33,062 bases of DNA from Paulinella micropora (taxonomy: Eukaryota > Cercozoa > Imbricatea > Euglyphida): contig BJOX01000170.1 of the NCBI GenBank assembly GCA_009731375.1, positions 10,442-43,503 of the forward strand, in the 5' to 3' direction. The position numbers and the translations under genes are program-made. Positions 1-9,026 of this stretch are shown piece by piece. The notes under the pieces were generated by a model, which was given only the letters and a program-made list of their open reading frames with translations, searched no databases and was not told where the DNA came from. Within the stretch, counting starts at the first letter, position 1; each line of letters opens with the position of its first letter.

Positions 1-126
1 GAGGGGGGGAGGGGAGGGAGGGAGGGAGAGAGAGAGAAAGAGGGAGGGAGGGAGAGAGAGAGAGAGAGAGACCCTGAGTCCAATTGTAAAATTGTTCTCT
101 CAATAAAAGCGAAGAAGAAGAAGAAG

Positions 127-204
<78 letters not shown>

Positions 205-230
205 AAAGGGAGAGAGGAGAGAGACGTTGC
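1..230. repeat. GA-rich microsatellite with embedded element motif
   Basis: Long purine tracts made of GA and GGGA units fill most of this stretch. Inside it, 72-104 is an extra copy of the unit reading CTGAGTCCAATTGTAAAAT and onward, which also occurs at 231-265 and, inverted, at 944-978. This is simple-sequence DNA joined to pieces of the neighbouring palindrome. No ORF is supported. Confidence 0.85.
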
Positions 231-636
231 CTGAGTCCAATTGTAAAATTGTTCTCTCAGATAAAGACGAAGAAGAAGAAGAAGATCCAAATTACGTTAT
301 CTCTCTGCAGTATAGTATAGTATAATATAGTATGGTATAGTATAGTATAGTATAGTATAGTATAGTATAGTATAGTATAGTATAGTTTAGTATGTTATAA
401 TATAGTATAGTATAGCATAGTGTAGCATAGTATAGAATAGTATAGTATAGTTACAGTAATAGTAATAGTCATAGTAATAGTACTAGGAATTGTATAGTAT
501 AGTATAGTATAGTGTAGTCTTCGAAATTATGCAAAGTGGTGTCGGGTTGTGCGGACAATGAAGCCAAAGCGTCATTTCACAAATATCAGGGTGGGCCGTA
601 AGGGAGACTGAAAAGTGAACGCTGCAGTGTTAATTA
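105..636 (+). repeat. Left arm of large inverted repeat upstream of DIRS-like ORF1
   Basis: Read left to right, this segment matches the reverse complement of 775-1051. The shared order is AATAAAAGCGAAGAAG, a GA tract, a block holding GACGTTGCCTGAGTCCAATT, ACGTTATCTCTCTGCA, a block holding GTGTCGGGTTGTGCGGACAA, and TGAAAAGTGAACGCTGCAG. The left arm is about 255 bp longer than the right because a TATAG microsatellite and GA tracts have expanded within it. The homology ends about 14 bp short of the sequence complementary to the ORF1 start codon. Confidence 0.85.
311..518 (+). repeat. (TATAG)n pentanucleotide microsatellite
   Basis: About 200 bp of TATAG units with scattered variants (TATGG, TATAA, AGTAATAG). 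It sits inside the left palindrome arm at the exact place where the right arm has only a short CTGCACTGCCC junction. It therefore arose after the arms were formed. Confidence 0.9.
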
Positions 637-736
637 CGGTAATAAATTAAGCGGGAACAATAGTTCCCGCTCCAAAATTTTAAACATTACAAAGAAAACC
701 CCTTCACCCTCAGATTTGATTTTTCGCTCTAGCACA
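566..736 (+). repeat. Dispersed 171-bp repeat (copy 1) with internal hairpin
   Basis: This segment recurs almost unchanged at 7071-7243 and in diverged form at 7505-7690. It includes a perfect 9-bp stem hairpin at 650-671 (AGCGGGAAC, loop AATA, GTTCCCGCT). Its first 71 bp form the inner end of the left palindrome arm; the rest lies in the spacer between the arms. Confidence 0.85.
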
Positions 737-774
737 AAAGAGCTTAGAGCAAATTTTACTGTTTTTTTTTTGAA

Positions 775-1051
775 TAATTAACACTGCAGCGTTCACTTTT
801 CAGTCTCCCTTACGGCCCACCCACTGATATTTGTGAAATGACGCTTTAGCTTCATTGTCCGCACAACCCGACACCACTTTGCATAATTTCGAAGGGCAGT
901 GCAGAGAGATAACGTGATTTAGATCTTCTTCTTCTTCTTCTTTATCTGAGAGAACAATTTTACAATTGGACTCAGGCAACGTCTCTCTCCTCTCTCCCTC
1001 TCAATCTCTCTCTCTCTTTCTCCTTCTCCTTCTTCTTCTTCTTCGCTTTTA
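775..1051 (-). repeat. Right arm of large inverted repeat / ORF1 leader
   Basis: Reverse complement of 105-636 without the TATAG expansion. It forms the DNA directly before the ORF1 ATG, so it is probably the 5' untranslated or terminal region of the DIRS-like element. Inverted terminal repeats and internal complementary regions are a known hallmark of DIRS-group elements; assigning this palindrome to that role is inference. Confidence 0.75.
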
Positions 1052-1065
1052 TTGGGGAAATCGAG

Positions 1066-2325
1066 ATGTCAGCTGCAGCTGGACAAAGTACCCCAAGGCC
1101 TGCTAGGAAGCGCAGAGCTCAACAGGGTGATGAAGACAACAAGACAAGCGCAGCCAGCAGCAGCAGCGGCAACAACGGAGGCGGCCCTGCATTCAGTGGG
1201 GGAAACGTGACTACTTCAACTACTTTTGCTGCTACATCGAGTACTAGTCTGCCGGCCACTGGGCTTCCCGCGACTGGCTCGAGCGGTGCTGGAGCAGGTG
1301 GAAACACTGGTAACACCCCACCATCTGCATCTGCTTCACCACTCAACCCTGTCAACCTATTTGGAGCACCATCGCTACACCAGCAGCAGACCGTGATAGG
1401 GCAAGGTACGACGACGACTACGACGACGGCTGCCACTATTCCACCTCGCGATCGCACCGACACCAGCGGCCACCACTCCACTGGGCTGGACGCAAGTACG
1501 ATGGCAAGCATTGGAGATATGCTGCGCAACGCACTTAGGGAGGAGACGCGGGCGGTCACTGGTGACTTCGCGAGGCTGACTGACAAGGTGCAGGGGATGA
1601 TCCAAGCTACCAAGCAGGAATCGAGCCAGCGCGACTCGAAGCTGATCGACAAGCCATCACACCGCCGTTACTTCGTCGTGGCGAAGATAATTTTGCAGAT
1701 TCTGGAGAGCAACGCCTATGTGCGAAACAACGAGAAGTTGGCGGACGCTATCTCTATGGCGAACGCGCTGGCCACACTGGCTATGGATATGGGTGGCCCA
1801 AACCCAATACAGGTGGAAGACGCCGAGGCCAAGATGCTACTGGTGGGTAAAAAGCTAGTGATTGCGGACGAAGTGGCCCCGTACCTGGAGCCGATTCGCC
1901 CTACTACGACCAACTCGAGGGCGACCGACCCGCGTATACGTGGTGGACGTCAGAACCGTGGGGCATGCCATATCTGCGGATCCAACCAGCACTGGGCGAG
2001 AAGCTGCCCTCAGGGTTCGTACGGCGCGAACACTGCACAAGGGCAGAACCAGCAGCAGCATGGCCAACAGCAGCAACCGCTGGCGTGGCAAAGTGTCCCC
2101 GGTTTCATGCCTCCGCAGCAAGGAGCAGCACCAGGGCCGCAAATCCAGTACGTGGCCCAACCTACACAAGGCATCATCACGCTTGCGCCCGCCATGCAGA
2201 CCGCATACACCGCACAGCCCGCACGTACAGCCGTCATTTGCACTCACTGCAACAAACGCGGCCACACCGCCGAGCACTGCTGGACTTTGAATCCGAGCCT
2301 GCGCCCACAGCGTTCTAGCAACTGA
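1066..2325 (+). CDS. DIRS-like element ORF1: Gag-like nucleocapsid protein
   Basis: A 419-residue ORF starting at a true ATG (GAGATGTCAGCTGC). The N-terminal third is low-complexity Ser/Thr/Gly/Ala. A middle region (about residues 135-285) has helix-forming sequence (SIGDMLRNALREE, LADAISMANALATLAM) of the sort seen in Gag capsid regions. Two CCHC zinc knuckles follow, CHICGSNQHWARSC and near the C-terminus CTHCNKRGHTAEHC, both spaced C-x2-C-x4-H-x4-C and separated by a Gln/Pro-rich linker. Such knuckles bind nucleic acid in retroelement Gag proteins. It is followed by RT/RNase H and recombinase ORFs on the same strand, so it is most likely the structural protein that packages element RNA. 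The frame is intact, which suggests a fairly recent copy. Confidence 0.8.
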   Translation: MSAAAGQSTPRPARKRRAQQGDEDNKTSAASSSSGNNGGGPAFSGGNVTTSTTFAATSSTSLPATGLPATGSSGAGAGGNTGNTPPSASASPLNPVNLFGAPSLHQQQTVIGQGTTTTTTTAATIPPRDRTDTSGHHSTGLDASTMASIGDMLRNALREETRAVTGDFARLTDKVQGMIQATKQESSQRDSKLIDKPSHRRYFVVAKIILQILESNAYVRNNEKLADAISMANALATLAMDMGGPNPIQVEDAEAKMLLVGKKLVIADEVAPYLEPIRPTTTNSRATDPRIRGGRQNRGACHICGSNQHWARSCPQGSYGANTAQGQNQQQHGQQQQPLAWQSVPGFMPPQQGAAPGPQIQYVAQPTQGIITLAPAMQTAYTAQPARTAVICTHCNKRGHTAEHCWTLNPSLRPQRSSN

Positions 2326-2676
2326 GCTGTTACAGCCAATCGAAAGTAAAATTGTCAGACGACGCTTCACGCGCATGACCGGCACTACACAGCGCAACAC
2401 GCGCATGACTCGCATCACGCTGTCACTGACTTAGGCTCGTTTTGTTATGTCATTAAATAGATTTTATTTATTTCATTTGTTTATTTTATTATTATTTTTT
2501 TTTTTTCTTTCTCAAATTTGGTTCGGCAACACGCCCCGGCATTTTACTAGATTCCCTTAAAGATGGTACTTGTCACACGGCATCACGCCCCGATGGAATT
2601 AATACTATTGCGTCCGGCAAACGCTTCTATTTTCATACTTCATCGCGTGATTTATTAATAGTACTGATTCGCGATC
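2326..2676. other. Inter-ORF spacer of DIRS-like element
   Basis: AT-rich spacer with a long T tract (about 2460-2515) between ORF1 and ORF2. No coding potential was seen. A pyrimidine tract and several AG dinucleotides before 2700 leave open that an intron joins ORF1 and ORF2, since ORF2 has no ATG at its 5' end. Confidence 0.5.
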
Positions 2677-4806
2677 TTGCTGTGTTATGATAGACAGCAA
2701 CGGGTCCTCTTGCAAGGAAAGATTTCTGACTTCCTCCCTCACAAGGCACCGAAGTCCAAAGTATTTAAAGACTACTCTCAGGACATGGTGTGTGTATGGT
2801 GCAAGAAGATTGGTCATCTGGCATATTTTTGCCCATCAAGGCAGACAGTGCCGACACCAGCGGAGGAGGTATCATACGTATCCTGGCTTTTGACAACACC
2901 ACAAGTAGCTGTCGAACAGTATAGCTCGGGCTCGTTAGAGGAGGTCAAGCAGAAGATCTTGACGATGGGTGAGACATACAATAGAGGCAACCCGTGGGCA
3001 GACTCAAAGGAACCGGCACATGCAGTCAAGGCAAGGCTTGGGTTCTGGAAGGCAATAGGGGCGGACGCAGTGGTGCTATCATGGCTCGCATATGGTGTAG
3101 AACTCAGATTTGAGCGTGAGCCTCCAGCGACCGATTTTATGAACCACCCAAGTTACTTCGAGAACATTGCATTCGTCGACGACCAAATTGACGACATGCT
3201 TACCCGTGGAGACGCGGTAGAAGTGAAGAGGGAGGAATGCATCATGATCGAGCCTCTCCAAGTGCTGGCTGACCCAGCGGGAGTCAAGAAGACGAAGCTG
3301 TGCACTGACAAACGGTTCAGTAATTCCTTCCAAGCCAAGGCTCCTTTCACAATGGAGACGCTGGAAAAGGACATTCAGATGGTACTCGACGGAGACAGCG
3401 GCACAAAGATGTTCGTGGTGGATCTGCAACGCGCGTTTTATTCCATTCCGCTTGCTAGGAAAAGTACACCATACTCTGCCTTCAGACACAGGAGCAAAAC
3501 CTATCAGAACAAGACGCTACTATATGGGTTCTGTTCTGCGCCGTTTTGGTTTGGGAAGATCATGAGGGTCGTCGTGAAGCTGATAAGGACCTTGAACTTG
3601 CCATCCATGCAATATGCAGACGACTTCCTATTCGCTGTCAAATTCCTACGCACCAACGATGGCATACCTACGTTCATCAAGACGCTGTTTGCCTACCTTG
3701 GTCTTCCCACTTCCGAGAAGACGCAGTGGGAACCCTTGGACGAGGTACAATACTTGGGATACGTCATCAACAGCAAGGACTTGTGGATGGGAGTGCCGAA
3801 CGACAAGAGGGAAAGACTACTCAAGTCTATCCTCCAGCTCCTGGCGGACGTGCATTCCGCACAAGGGGCTTCGGTCCAGCAACTGCACTCAACTGCATCT
3901 TCGTTGATCAGTCTCAAGCTGGCGCTCTCCAACGCACAGCTGATGACTCGAGAAATGATGGTGACTGTCAACGCAGCCAACAGAATCGATAGGAGAAGCG
4001 TCACTACACAGAGCGGGTCAGAACTAAGCCAAGAACTGCAGTACTGGCTTCACATCCTGAGGGATCCGGCCAAATGCAGACGTGCAATATTTCAACCTCG
4101 ACAGGACGTCGAGTTGAGGGTGGATGCAGGCGAGTTCGCGGTTGGGGGCCATGTGCTTGAAGAAGACGTAACAATCCCTCTACCATCTGAATTGATCGGT
4201 AATTCGTCGACGGAACGAGAGCTCTGGGCTGCGACTGTGATACCTCTCCATTTCAGATCCATCCTTCAGAATCGTAATACAGTCCTCACTGTGTTCGACT
4301 CAGCTAACGCAGTCATAGACCTGCAAAAAGGTGGGTCCAAGCGACCACACCTCACACGTCTCTGCAAGATGGTGGACGACGTATATACAGGACAGCTCAA
4401 CATACGAAACAAACTTTGGGGCTGGGTCGAGAGAGCTAACAACACGAGGGCAGACAGAAACTCCAAGGCGCTGACCGCAGGCTTGACAAACCTGACTGTC
4501 CATCCAGATGTCATGGGAAGGCTTATCATACGTTGGCGCCTAGAGGGCCGCGATGTTTGGGCACCAAATTTCGGACAAATAGGGCAGTCAGTCCTTCTTG
4601 CCATGAAATCCCGCAAAAGGGTTGCATTTGTCCTTCCGCATTGGCCAGCCAGACCTTGGTGGCCACAGATTCTAGAACATGCAAGAGATTCATTTAGTCT
4701 GCCACCCGCATCATACACTCTAGCTCCAACGTGGCACAAACACCCATATCACGTGCACAGACCATCATGGCACATGCTTGCAGTGCTGTTTGATTTTACT
4801 CATTAA
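2677..4806 (+). CDS. DIRS-like element ORF2: zinc knuckle, reverse transcriptase and RNase H
   Basis: The open frame of 709 codons has no ATG until codon 37 (2785), so the true start is 2785 or comes from splicing or frameshift. A CCHC knuckle lies at residues 39-52 (CVWCKKIGHLAYFC). The RT domain (about 130-360) shows KLCTDKRFSN, motif A VVDLQRAFYSIP, LLYGFCSAPFWFGK and the catalytic YADD at 313-316 (3613-3624). The following RNase H region has LRVDAGEFAVGG, STERELWAA, VFDSANAV and NTRADRNSKAL, matching the acidic-residue pattern of DIRS-group RNase H. It copies element RNA into DNA. The 3' end overlaps the recombinase frame by 29 nt. The order RT-RH then tyrosine recombinase defines the DIRS order. 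No methyltransferase-like domain was recognised. Confidence 0.88.
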   Translation: MLCYDRQQRVLLQGKISDFLPHKAPKSKVFKDYSQDMVCVWCKKIGHLAYFCPSRQTVPTPAEEVSYVSWLLTTPQVAVEQYSSGSLEEVKQKILTMGETYNRGNPWADSKEPAHAVKARLGFWKAIGADAVVLSWLAYGVELRFEREPPATDFMNHPSYFENIAFVDDQIDDMLTRGDAVEVKREECIMIEPLQVLADPAGVKKTKLCTDKRFSNSFQAKAPFTMETLEKDIQMVLDGDSGTKMFVVDLQRAFYSIPLARKSTPYSAFRHRSKTYQNKTLLYGFCSAPFWFGKIMRVVVKLIRTLNLPSMQYADDFLFAVKFLRTNDGIPTFIKTLFAYLGLPTSEKTQWEPLDEVQYLGYVINSKDLWMGVPNDKRERLLKSILQLLADVHSAQGASVQQLHSTASSLISLKLALSNAQLMTREMMVTVNAANRIDRRSVTTQSGSELSQELQYWLHILRDPAKCRRAIFQPRQDVELRVDAGEFAVGGHVLEEDVTIPLPSELIGNSSTERELWAATVIPLHFRSILQNRNTVLTVFDSANAVIDLQKGGSKRPHLTRLCKMVDDVYTGQLNIRNKLWGWVERANNTRADRNSKALTAGLTNLTVHPDVMGRLIIRWRLEGRDVWAPNFGQIGQSVLLAMKSRKRVAFVLPHWPARPWWPQILEHARDSFSLPPASYTLAPTWHKHPYHVHRPSWHMLAVLFDFTH

Positions 4807-5806
4807 AATAATTTTACGCCCTGCAGGGACAGCAATACTAGATGACGACGAGATAGCGATCTGGGCAAGCCAAGCGGGCCGGAGAGACACCACAATGGAA
4901 ACATACAAAGCTTCCCTCCGGCAATTCCTCAAGTGGTGCGTGCAGCACGGGCGTATCTTCTTTCCTGCCTCAGACAAAACGATTGCCCACTATTTGAAAT
5001 ATATGTCGGAGAGTGGGTATGCACAGTCAACAATCACTGGCCACCTGGCTGCAATTAAATCCCAATACGCACTGCACACTAGTAACGACCCGACCGAGAG
5101 TCTGCTAGTGCAATTGGCCAAACAGAGAGCGGTAGCAGAAGCTGTACCGGGGAGAGAGGGGAAATACCCCTTATTGAGGGACGACCTGCTCAAGATACTA
5201 CAATTACCATTGGTGACATGGAGGGACTGCAGAGATGCTACGTTAATATTACTGCAGTGGATCTCAATGGCGCGCGTCAGTAACATTGTAGCATTGAAGG
5301 TATCGGACATCATGTTCCACCATACCATCATCGGGAACAGCCCGTGCGAGTACATGGTACTCAGGTTCGAGAAATTGAAAAACGCGGAAGGCGAGAAGCT
5401 TGTCTTTATCGGCCAAGGGAACCAATCATTCTGCGCTGTCATGTGGGTCAGAGCATACCTCAAATACATAAAGGACACGTTCAAGGATTCATTCACCGAC
5501 AGCTCTCCTCTTTTCTTCAAGCTATCTGGCAACGCATTGGGACATCTGAGTGCTGGCACCCCATCAAGTCTCTTGAAAAAGAAAGTTGCTGCAATTGGAT
5601 TGGATCCAGCGATATACGCATCCCATTCAAATAGAATCGGGTCCGCGACTGAAGCGGCTTGTTTGGGAATGAGAATCTACGCAATAAGAAGGCAAGGACT
5701 GTGGTCAGACAAAAGTTCGTGCGTGTACAAATACCTGCGTGACATAAGCTTGGAAAGCAAGCTAACAATCACACGCGTCTTACAGACCGGCAACGTAATC
5801 AACTAA
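4778..5806 (+). CDS. DIRS-like element ORF3: tyrosine recombinase
   Basis: The frame opens with TTG; the first ATG is codon 40 (4895), so expression probably uses frameshifting or splicing from ORF2. A good 3' splice-like site (CCCTGCAG) ends at 4825. The N-terminal part (about 25-125) looks like a SAM-like core-binding domain (TMETYKASLRQFLKWC, STITGHLAAIKSQY). The catalytic part has the first Arg in ARVSNIVALK (R166), HSNR (H283, R286), GLWSDKSS (W309) and the Tyr in VYKYLR (Y317 or Y319; Y319 fits the usual YxR-like context). This R..HxxR..W..Y set is that of tyrosine recombinases of DIRS elements and Cryptons. Since an RT lies next to it, DIRS is the better assignment. It would integrate a circular DNA intermediate. 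The frame is intact. Confidence 0.88.
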   Translation: MQCCLILLIKIILRPAGTAILDDDEIAIWASQAGRRDTTMETYKASLRQFLKWCVQHGRIFFPASDKTIAHYLKYMSESGYAQSTITGHLAAIKSQYALHTSNDPTESLLVQLAKQRAVAEAVPGREGKYPLLRDDLLKILQLPLVTWRDCRDATLILLQWISMARVSNIVALKVSDIMFHHTIIGNSPCEYMVLRFEKLKNAEGEKLVFIGQGNQSFCAVMWVRAYLKYIKDTFKDSFTDSSPLFFKLSGNALGHLSAGTPSSLLKKKVAAIGLDPAIYASHSNRIGSATEAACLGMRIYAIRRQGLWSDKSSCVYKYLRDISLESKLTITRVLQTGNVIN

Positions 5807-6987
5807 ATCGACCCTCTCTTACGCGAAAGCGGGTTTTTTATGACTATCACGTGTCAGTTAATGATGGCGCACAGTATTGTCTGCATTGGAAGAGCATAAA
5901 CATTTTTTTTAGTAAATATTGATTTGGAAACACACTAGATTGACATACAGCTTGCGGATTTAAATCGTGTTGGGACGATATGATGTAAAACTGTAACCCT
6001 GCCTATAGATACTATTGTATAAGCACTACCACTTGCTACTGTAACTGATAGAGTAGTATTGTGTGCCAAGTGTCAACCATTGCAAAAGAAAGTCATATAC
6101 AGTCCCCTACTTTTTAGTTAAATACGTTTTACAAACATAACAGAGACAGGCACATGGGTCGATCATAGAAAAACGGGTGCTGCGTCGGTTCGACACTATC
6201 AGTATGTCCTTACATCCATATCATAAGAGAATCAACACCAAAAACGTAGGTGCTGACAGCATTTTGAAAAAACATGCAATTGTTTGCAAGAAAACGCTAA
6301 ACATTACAACATAAAACGACAACTACATACTATTAATTATTATTCTTACTACAACAACTTACGATGGTAAGGACACTATGATACATGTAATCGACTTCCA
6401 GCGACTTGACATCGGAGTTATTATCAATCACACGACAACGGCACACAAATCTGTGCATTTTGACATCAAGAAGGATACAAACCCAACCAGAAGAAGGAAA
6501 TTAGAGAGCTACACTCACGTAGACATGCACACTGGCAAACAGACACAAAAGGAAAAAGAGACGAAACACAGAATATAGGCTCATAGCAGACAGCGATACG
6601 ACAGAGACGGAGACACACAATTGTTGTGGAGGCGGAGGTCGGTATGGATCTGGTGGCTCTGCGAAAGAGGACAGCCCCCCCCTCCGCTATGCGGACCTAC
6701 AGCACACATGCAGTGACTGTGGTAACAAGGTCGCACTGGAAAGAACAGCGATACTGCTGGTGAAGCAGTCGTTCGACCACATAAACACTCCCATAAAGGA
6801 AAGTTAAGCAAGATGCACCAAAAATCTTAAGTCAGCAGACCGCCGTTACGTTTGCAAAACCGCCGTTACGTTGAGATCGCCTATATGCTGTAAAGTACTT
6901 CCTTTTTGCCAAATGATTGTGGTATGATTCGGGAAAAATAAGGCAATCAGACTGGGAAGGTCGGAAAAATTTGGCATTTGCAGTCAG
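5807..6987. other. Non-coding stretch after DIRS-like recombinase
   Basis: About 1.2 kb of AT-rich sequence. Short open frames here have no recognisable motifs and no composition supporting coding. The only structure I see is the direct repeat CCGCCGTTACGTT at 6840-6852 and 6860-6872. The 3' end of the DIRS-like element should lie here or in the repeats that follow, but I could not place it. Confidence 0.5.
6840..6872 (+). repeat. Short direct repeat, 13 bp, 20-bp period
   Basis: CCGCCGTTACGTT occurs twice, at 6840-6852 and 6860-6872, separated by TGCAAAA. It has no known function; it could mark a recombination site or an ancient duplication. Confidence 0.6.
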
Positions 6988-7001
6988 AGGTCTTTACTGG
7001 A

Positions 7002-7434
7002 CCTAGGACAGAGGGGAGAAGCTCATGTTGTGTGTGCTGTGAAATGAGGTTTTTGCAAGCTTGCGCAGCAAAAGCGTCATTTCACAAATATCAGTGGGTG
7101 GGCCGTAAGGGAGACTGAAAAGTGAACGCTGCAGTGTTAATTACGGTAATAAATTAAGCGGGAACTATTGTCCCCGCTCCAAAATTTTAAACATTACAAA
7201 GACAACCCCTTCACCCTCAGATTTGATTTTTCGCTCTAGCACATGTCTTTTCGCTTGGGTGGTGGTGGTGAGAAAAGGGTGGAAAGCAAAACACACACAC
7301 ACATTACACCACACACATATACATCATTATAGCATAATCACGCCTCATGCCTACCATCTTCAAGCATATTCATGCACATCATCATACATATAACGACATG
7401 CACCACCTAGGTCTTCTGTTTTTCAAAACAAAGA
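7002..7434 (+). repeat. Tandem unit 1 (433 bp)
   Basis: The unit begins with CCTAGG and ends just before the next CCTAGG. The order inside is: an imperfect hairpin based on GTGAAATGA/TCATTTCAC (about 7040-7087), the dispersed repeat at 7071-7243 with its AGCGGGAAC hairpin (7157-7178), a GGTGGTGGTG tract, a CA-rich tract, and a terminal hairpin (7406-7440). Unit 2 repeats the same order with more divergence. Confidence 0.8.
7071..7243 (+). repeat. Dispersed repeat copy 2
   Basis: Nearly identical to 566-736 and in the same orientation. It differs by an extra TG in TCAGTGGGTGGG, a few substitutions, and the reversed hairpin loop (TATT instead of AATA). One stem base pair is lost (GTCCCCGCT). 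Confidence 0.85.
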
Positions 7435-7440
7435 CCTAGG
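7406..7440. repeat. Terminal hairpin, CCTAGGTCTT / AAGACCTAGG
   Basis: A perfect 10-bp inverted repeat with a 15-nt loop at the boundary of tandem units 1 and 2. A related imperfect hairpin (AGGTCTTGTG against CACAAAGACCT) lies at 7875-7903 at the end of unit 2, and a reduced one at 6988-7006 before unit 1. Confidence 0.8.
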
Positions 7441-7900
7441 AAAGAGGGGAGAAGCTCATGTTGTGTGTGCTGTGAAATGAGGTTTTTGCAAGCTTGCGCA
7501 GCAAAAGCGTCATTTCACAAATAACCATATCAGGCAGAGTGGGCCGGTAGTGACAATCAATTGAGTTCACTTGCAGAGTTTCTCTGCGCAAATAAAGAAG
7601 CGGGAACTATTGTTCCCGCTCGAAAATTTGAAAATTAGAACAAAAATTCTGTCCCCCTCAGATTTGCATTTTTTATTTTATACAAAAGTGCTTTTAGTTT
7701 GGGTTTTAGGAAAGGCAAGAACCCACCCACCCACCCATTTTGGGGGTGGTGAGTGAGGGATGAGAAAATTTATACACATTTATACACATCCACACACATC
7801 TCACACAATTTTACATAATGCTTCTCATCTCATGCACAATCACGCATATTCCATGCACAATATCTTGCACAATCAGGTCTTGTGTGTTTAAGCACAAAGA
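7435..7900 (+). repeat. Tandem unit 2 (466 bp)
   Basis: The diverged second unit begins CCTAGGAAAGAGGGGAGAAG. It keeps the GTGAAATGA hairpin, the AGCGGGAAC hairpin (7599-7620, perfect stem, loop TATT), the CCCCTCAGATTTG block, a G-rich/C-rich tract (CCCACCCACCCACCC) and a CA-rich tail ending in the CCTAGG hairpin. Confidence 0.8.
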
Positions 7901-8000
7901 CCTAGGAGAGAGGGGAGAGAGCTCATGGGATGTATGGTATGTTGTGAAATGAAGTTTTTGCAAGCTTGCGCAGCAAAAATGTCAGTTTACTGCCGTTCTT
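7901..8000 (+). repeat. Partial tandem unit 3
   Basis: It begins CCTAGGAGAGAGGGGAGAG and follows the unit through GCAAGCTTGCGCAGCAAAAATGTCAG. Similarity then stops, within about 85-100 bp. It marks the truncated end of the tandem array. Confidence 0.75.
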
Positions 8001-8984
8001 TCCGAGGTGGCCGCGGATGCCTCTTTTTTTGTGGTCGTCTCCAACCGGCAGGATGTTATGCGTTTACATACAAAGAGTTATGCACAGCAAAGCTTGTTCT
8101 TCTTTCTTCTTTGTTGTTGTAAAATTTAATGATAATAATACAACGGTTGCAGAGCAATCTAATTAATATTAATATTATTAATCAATATTAACTAAACTTG
8201 TGGCAAGTTGGTGTGTGGCTTTCGACTCGTATGTGTATACCCCCAGATATACGCCACTTCCGGAAAATAATCCAGTCATCTCGTGCCGATTCGAGACACC
8301 AGAGCTTGCTCACTGCACTATAAGATCCAGAGGCTCAAAAACAAAAAATATAGAAAGAGGAAAAGAGAGCCAGAGGACGTGCACTATAGTGGTCAACAAC
8401 AGGGGAGGGAGAGGAGGAAAAGAAGTAAAAGAGGCAGACAAGAACGAGGAGAACTGGCCTACCAAGAAGGAGAAGAGGAAGAAAAAGAAGGGAGAGGAAG
8501 GAGGAGTAGGGACTCGCCAAGACCATGAGAGCAGTGTCCGAGCAAAAAGTTAGATGCTCACGCGCGATACTAAAACATAGTATGGGGTAGGCAAACACCA
8601 GCAAATAGTCACATGCGCTGGAGGCCGAAGGAGAGAGCTGTATAGAAAACCTTCAAGCCAGAGAAAGCGACACAAGGTAGCATAGCCTAGCATACGCACA
8701 AGTGGACACCCGCCCCATGACCACAAGGTAACCTGCAATGGCCATGGGCCCGACTTGTGGACCTAGGACTAAGAACCCGTGCAAGAGAGTCAGGGGAGAA
8801 AGGGAGAAAGCCCAATCATCTGGCCAACGGAAGGGAAGACGGCGAGAGAGGGAGCACCCCCTTGCACGCTAACTGGGTCGGGAAGGCATGGAGAAGCGGG
8901 GAGAGGCAGTCCCACAAAAGAGGAGGGGCGAGCGGGCTGTGACAAAAGGGTCACAGAAAGCACAAAAAGGGCGAGGGGAGGAAA
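8001..8984. other. No supported gene; purine-rich spacer
   Basis: About 1 kb without a recognisable protein. The open frame at 8200-8553 is Lys/Glu/Gly-rich because of purine-rich DNA and shows no domain. Composition becomes GGGA-rich towards the GA microsatellite at 8990. Confidence 0.5.
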
Positions 8985-8985
8985 C

Positions 8986-9026
<41 letters not shown>

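Noticed and set aside
311-518. TATAG array considered as telomeric repeat or CRISPR
   Set aside because: Internal position, no G-rich telomere unit, no spacers; it is a pentanucleotide microsatellite.
1119-2418. Several minus-strand and alternative-frame ORFs over the Gag-like gene
   Set aside because: They are shadows of the plus-strand ORF, whose two zinc knuckles identify the true frame.
2677-5806. Crypton (DNA transposon) instead of DIRS for the tyrosine recombinase
   Set aside because: Cryptons have no RT. The recombinase directly follows RT and RNase H on the same strand and overlaps them.
6378-6811. Small ORFs on both strands after the DIRS-like element
   Set aside because: Short, without motifs, and of a length expected by chance.
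8200-8553. 117-codon Lys/Glu-rich ORF
   Set aside because: Composition is explained by purine-rich DNA; no domain, no homologous copy, no clear gene context.
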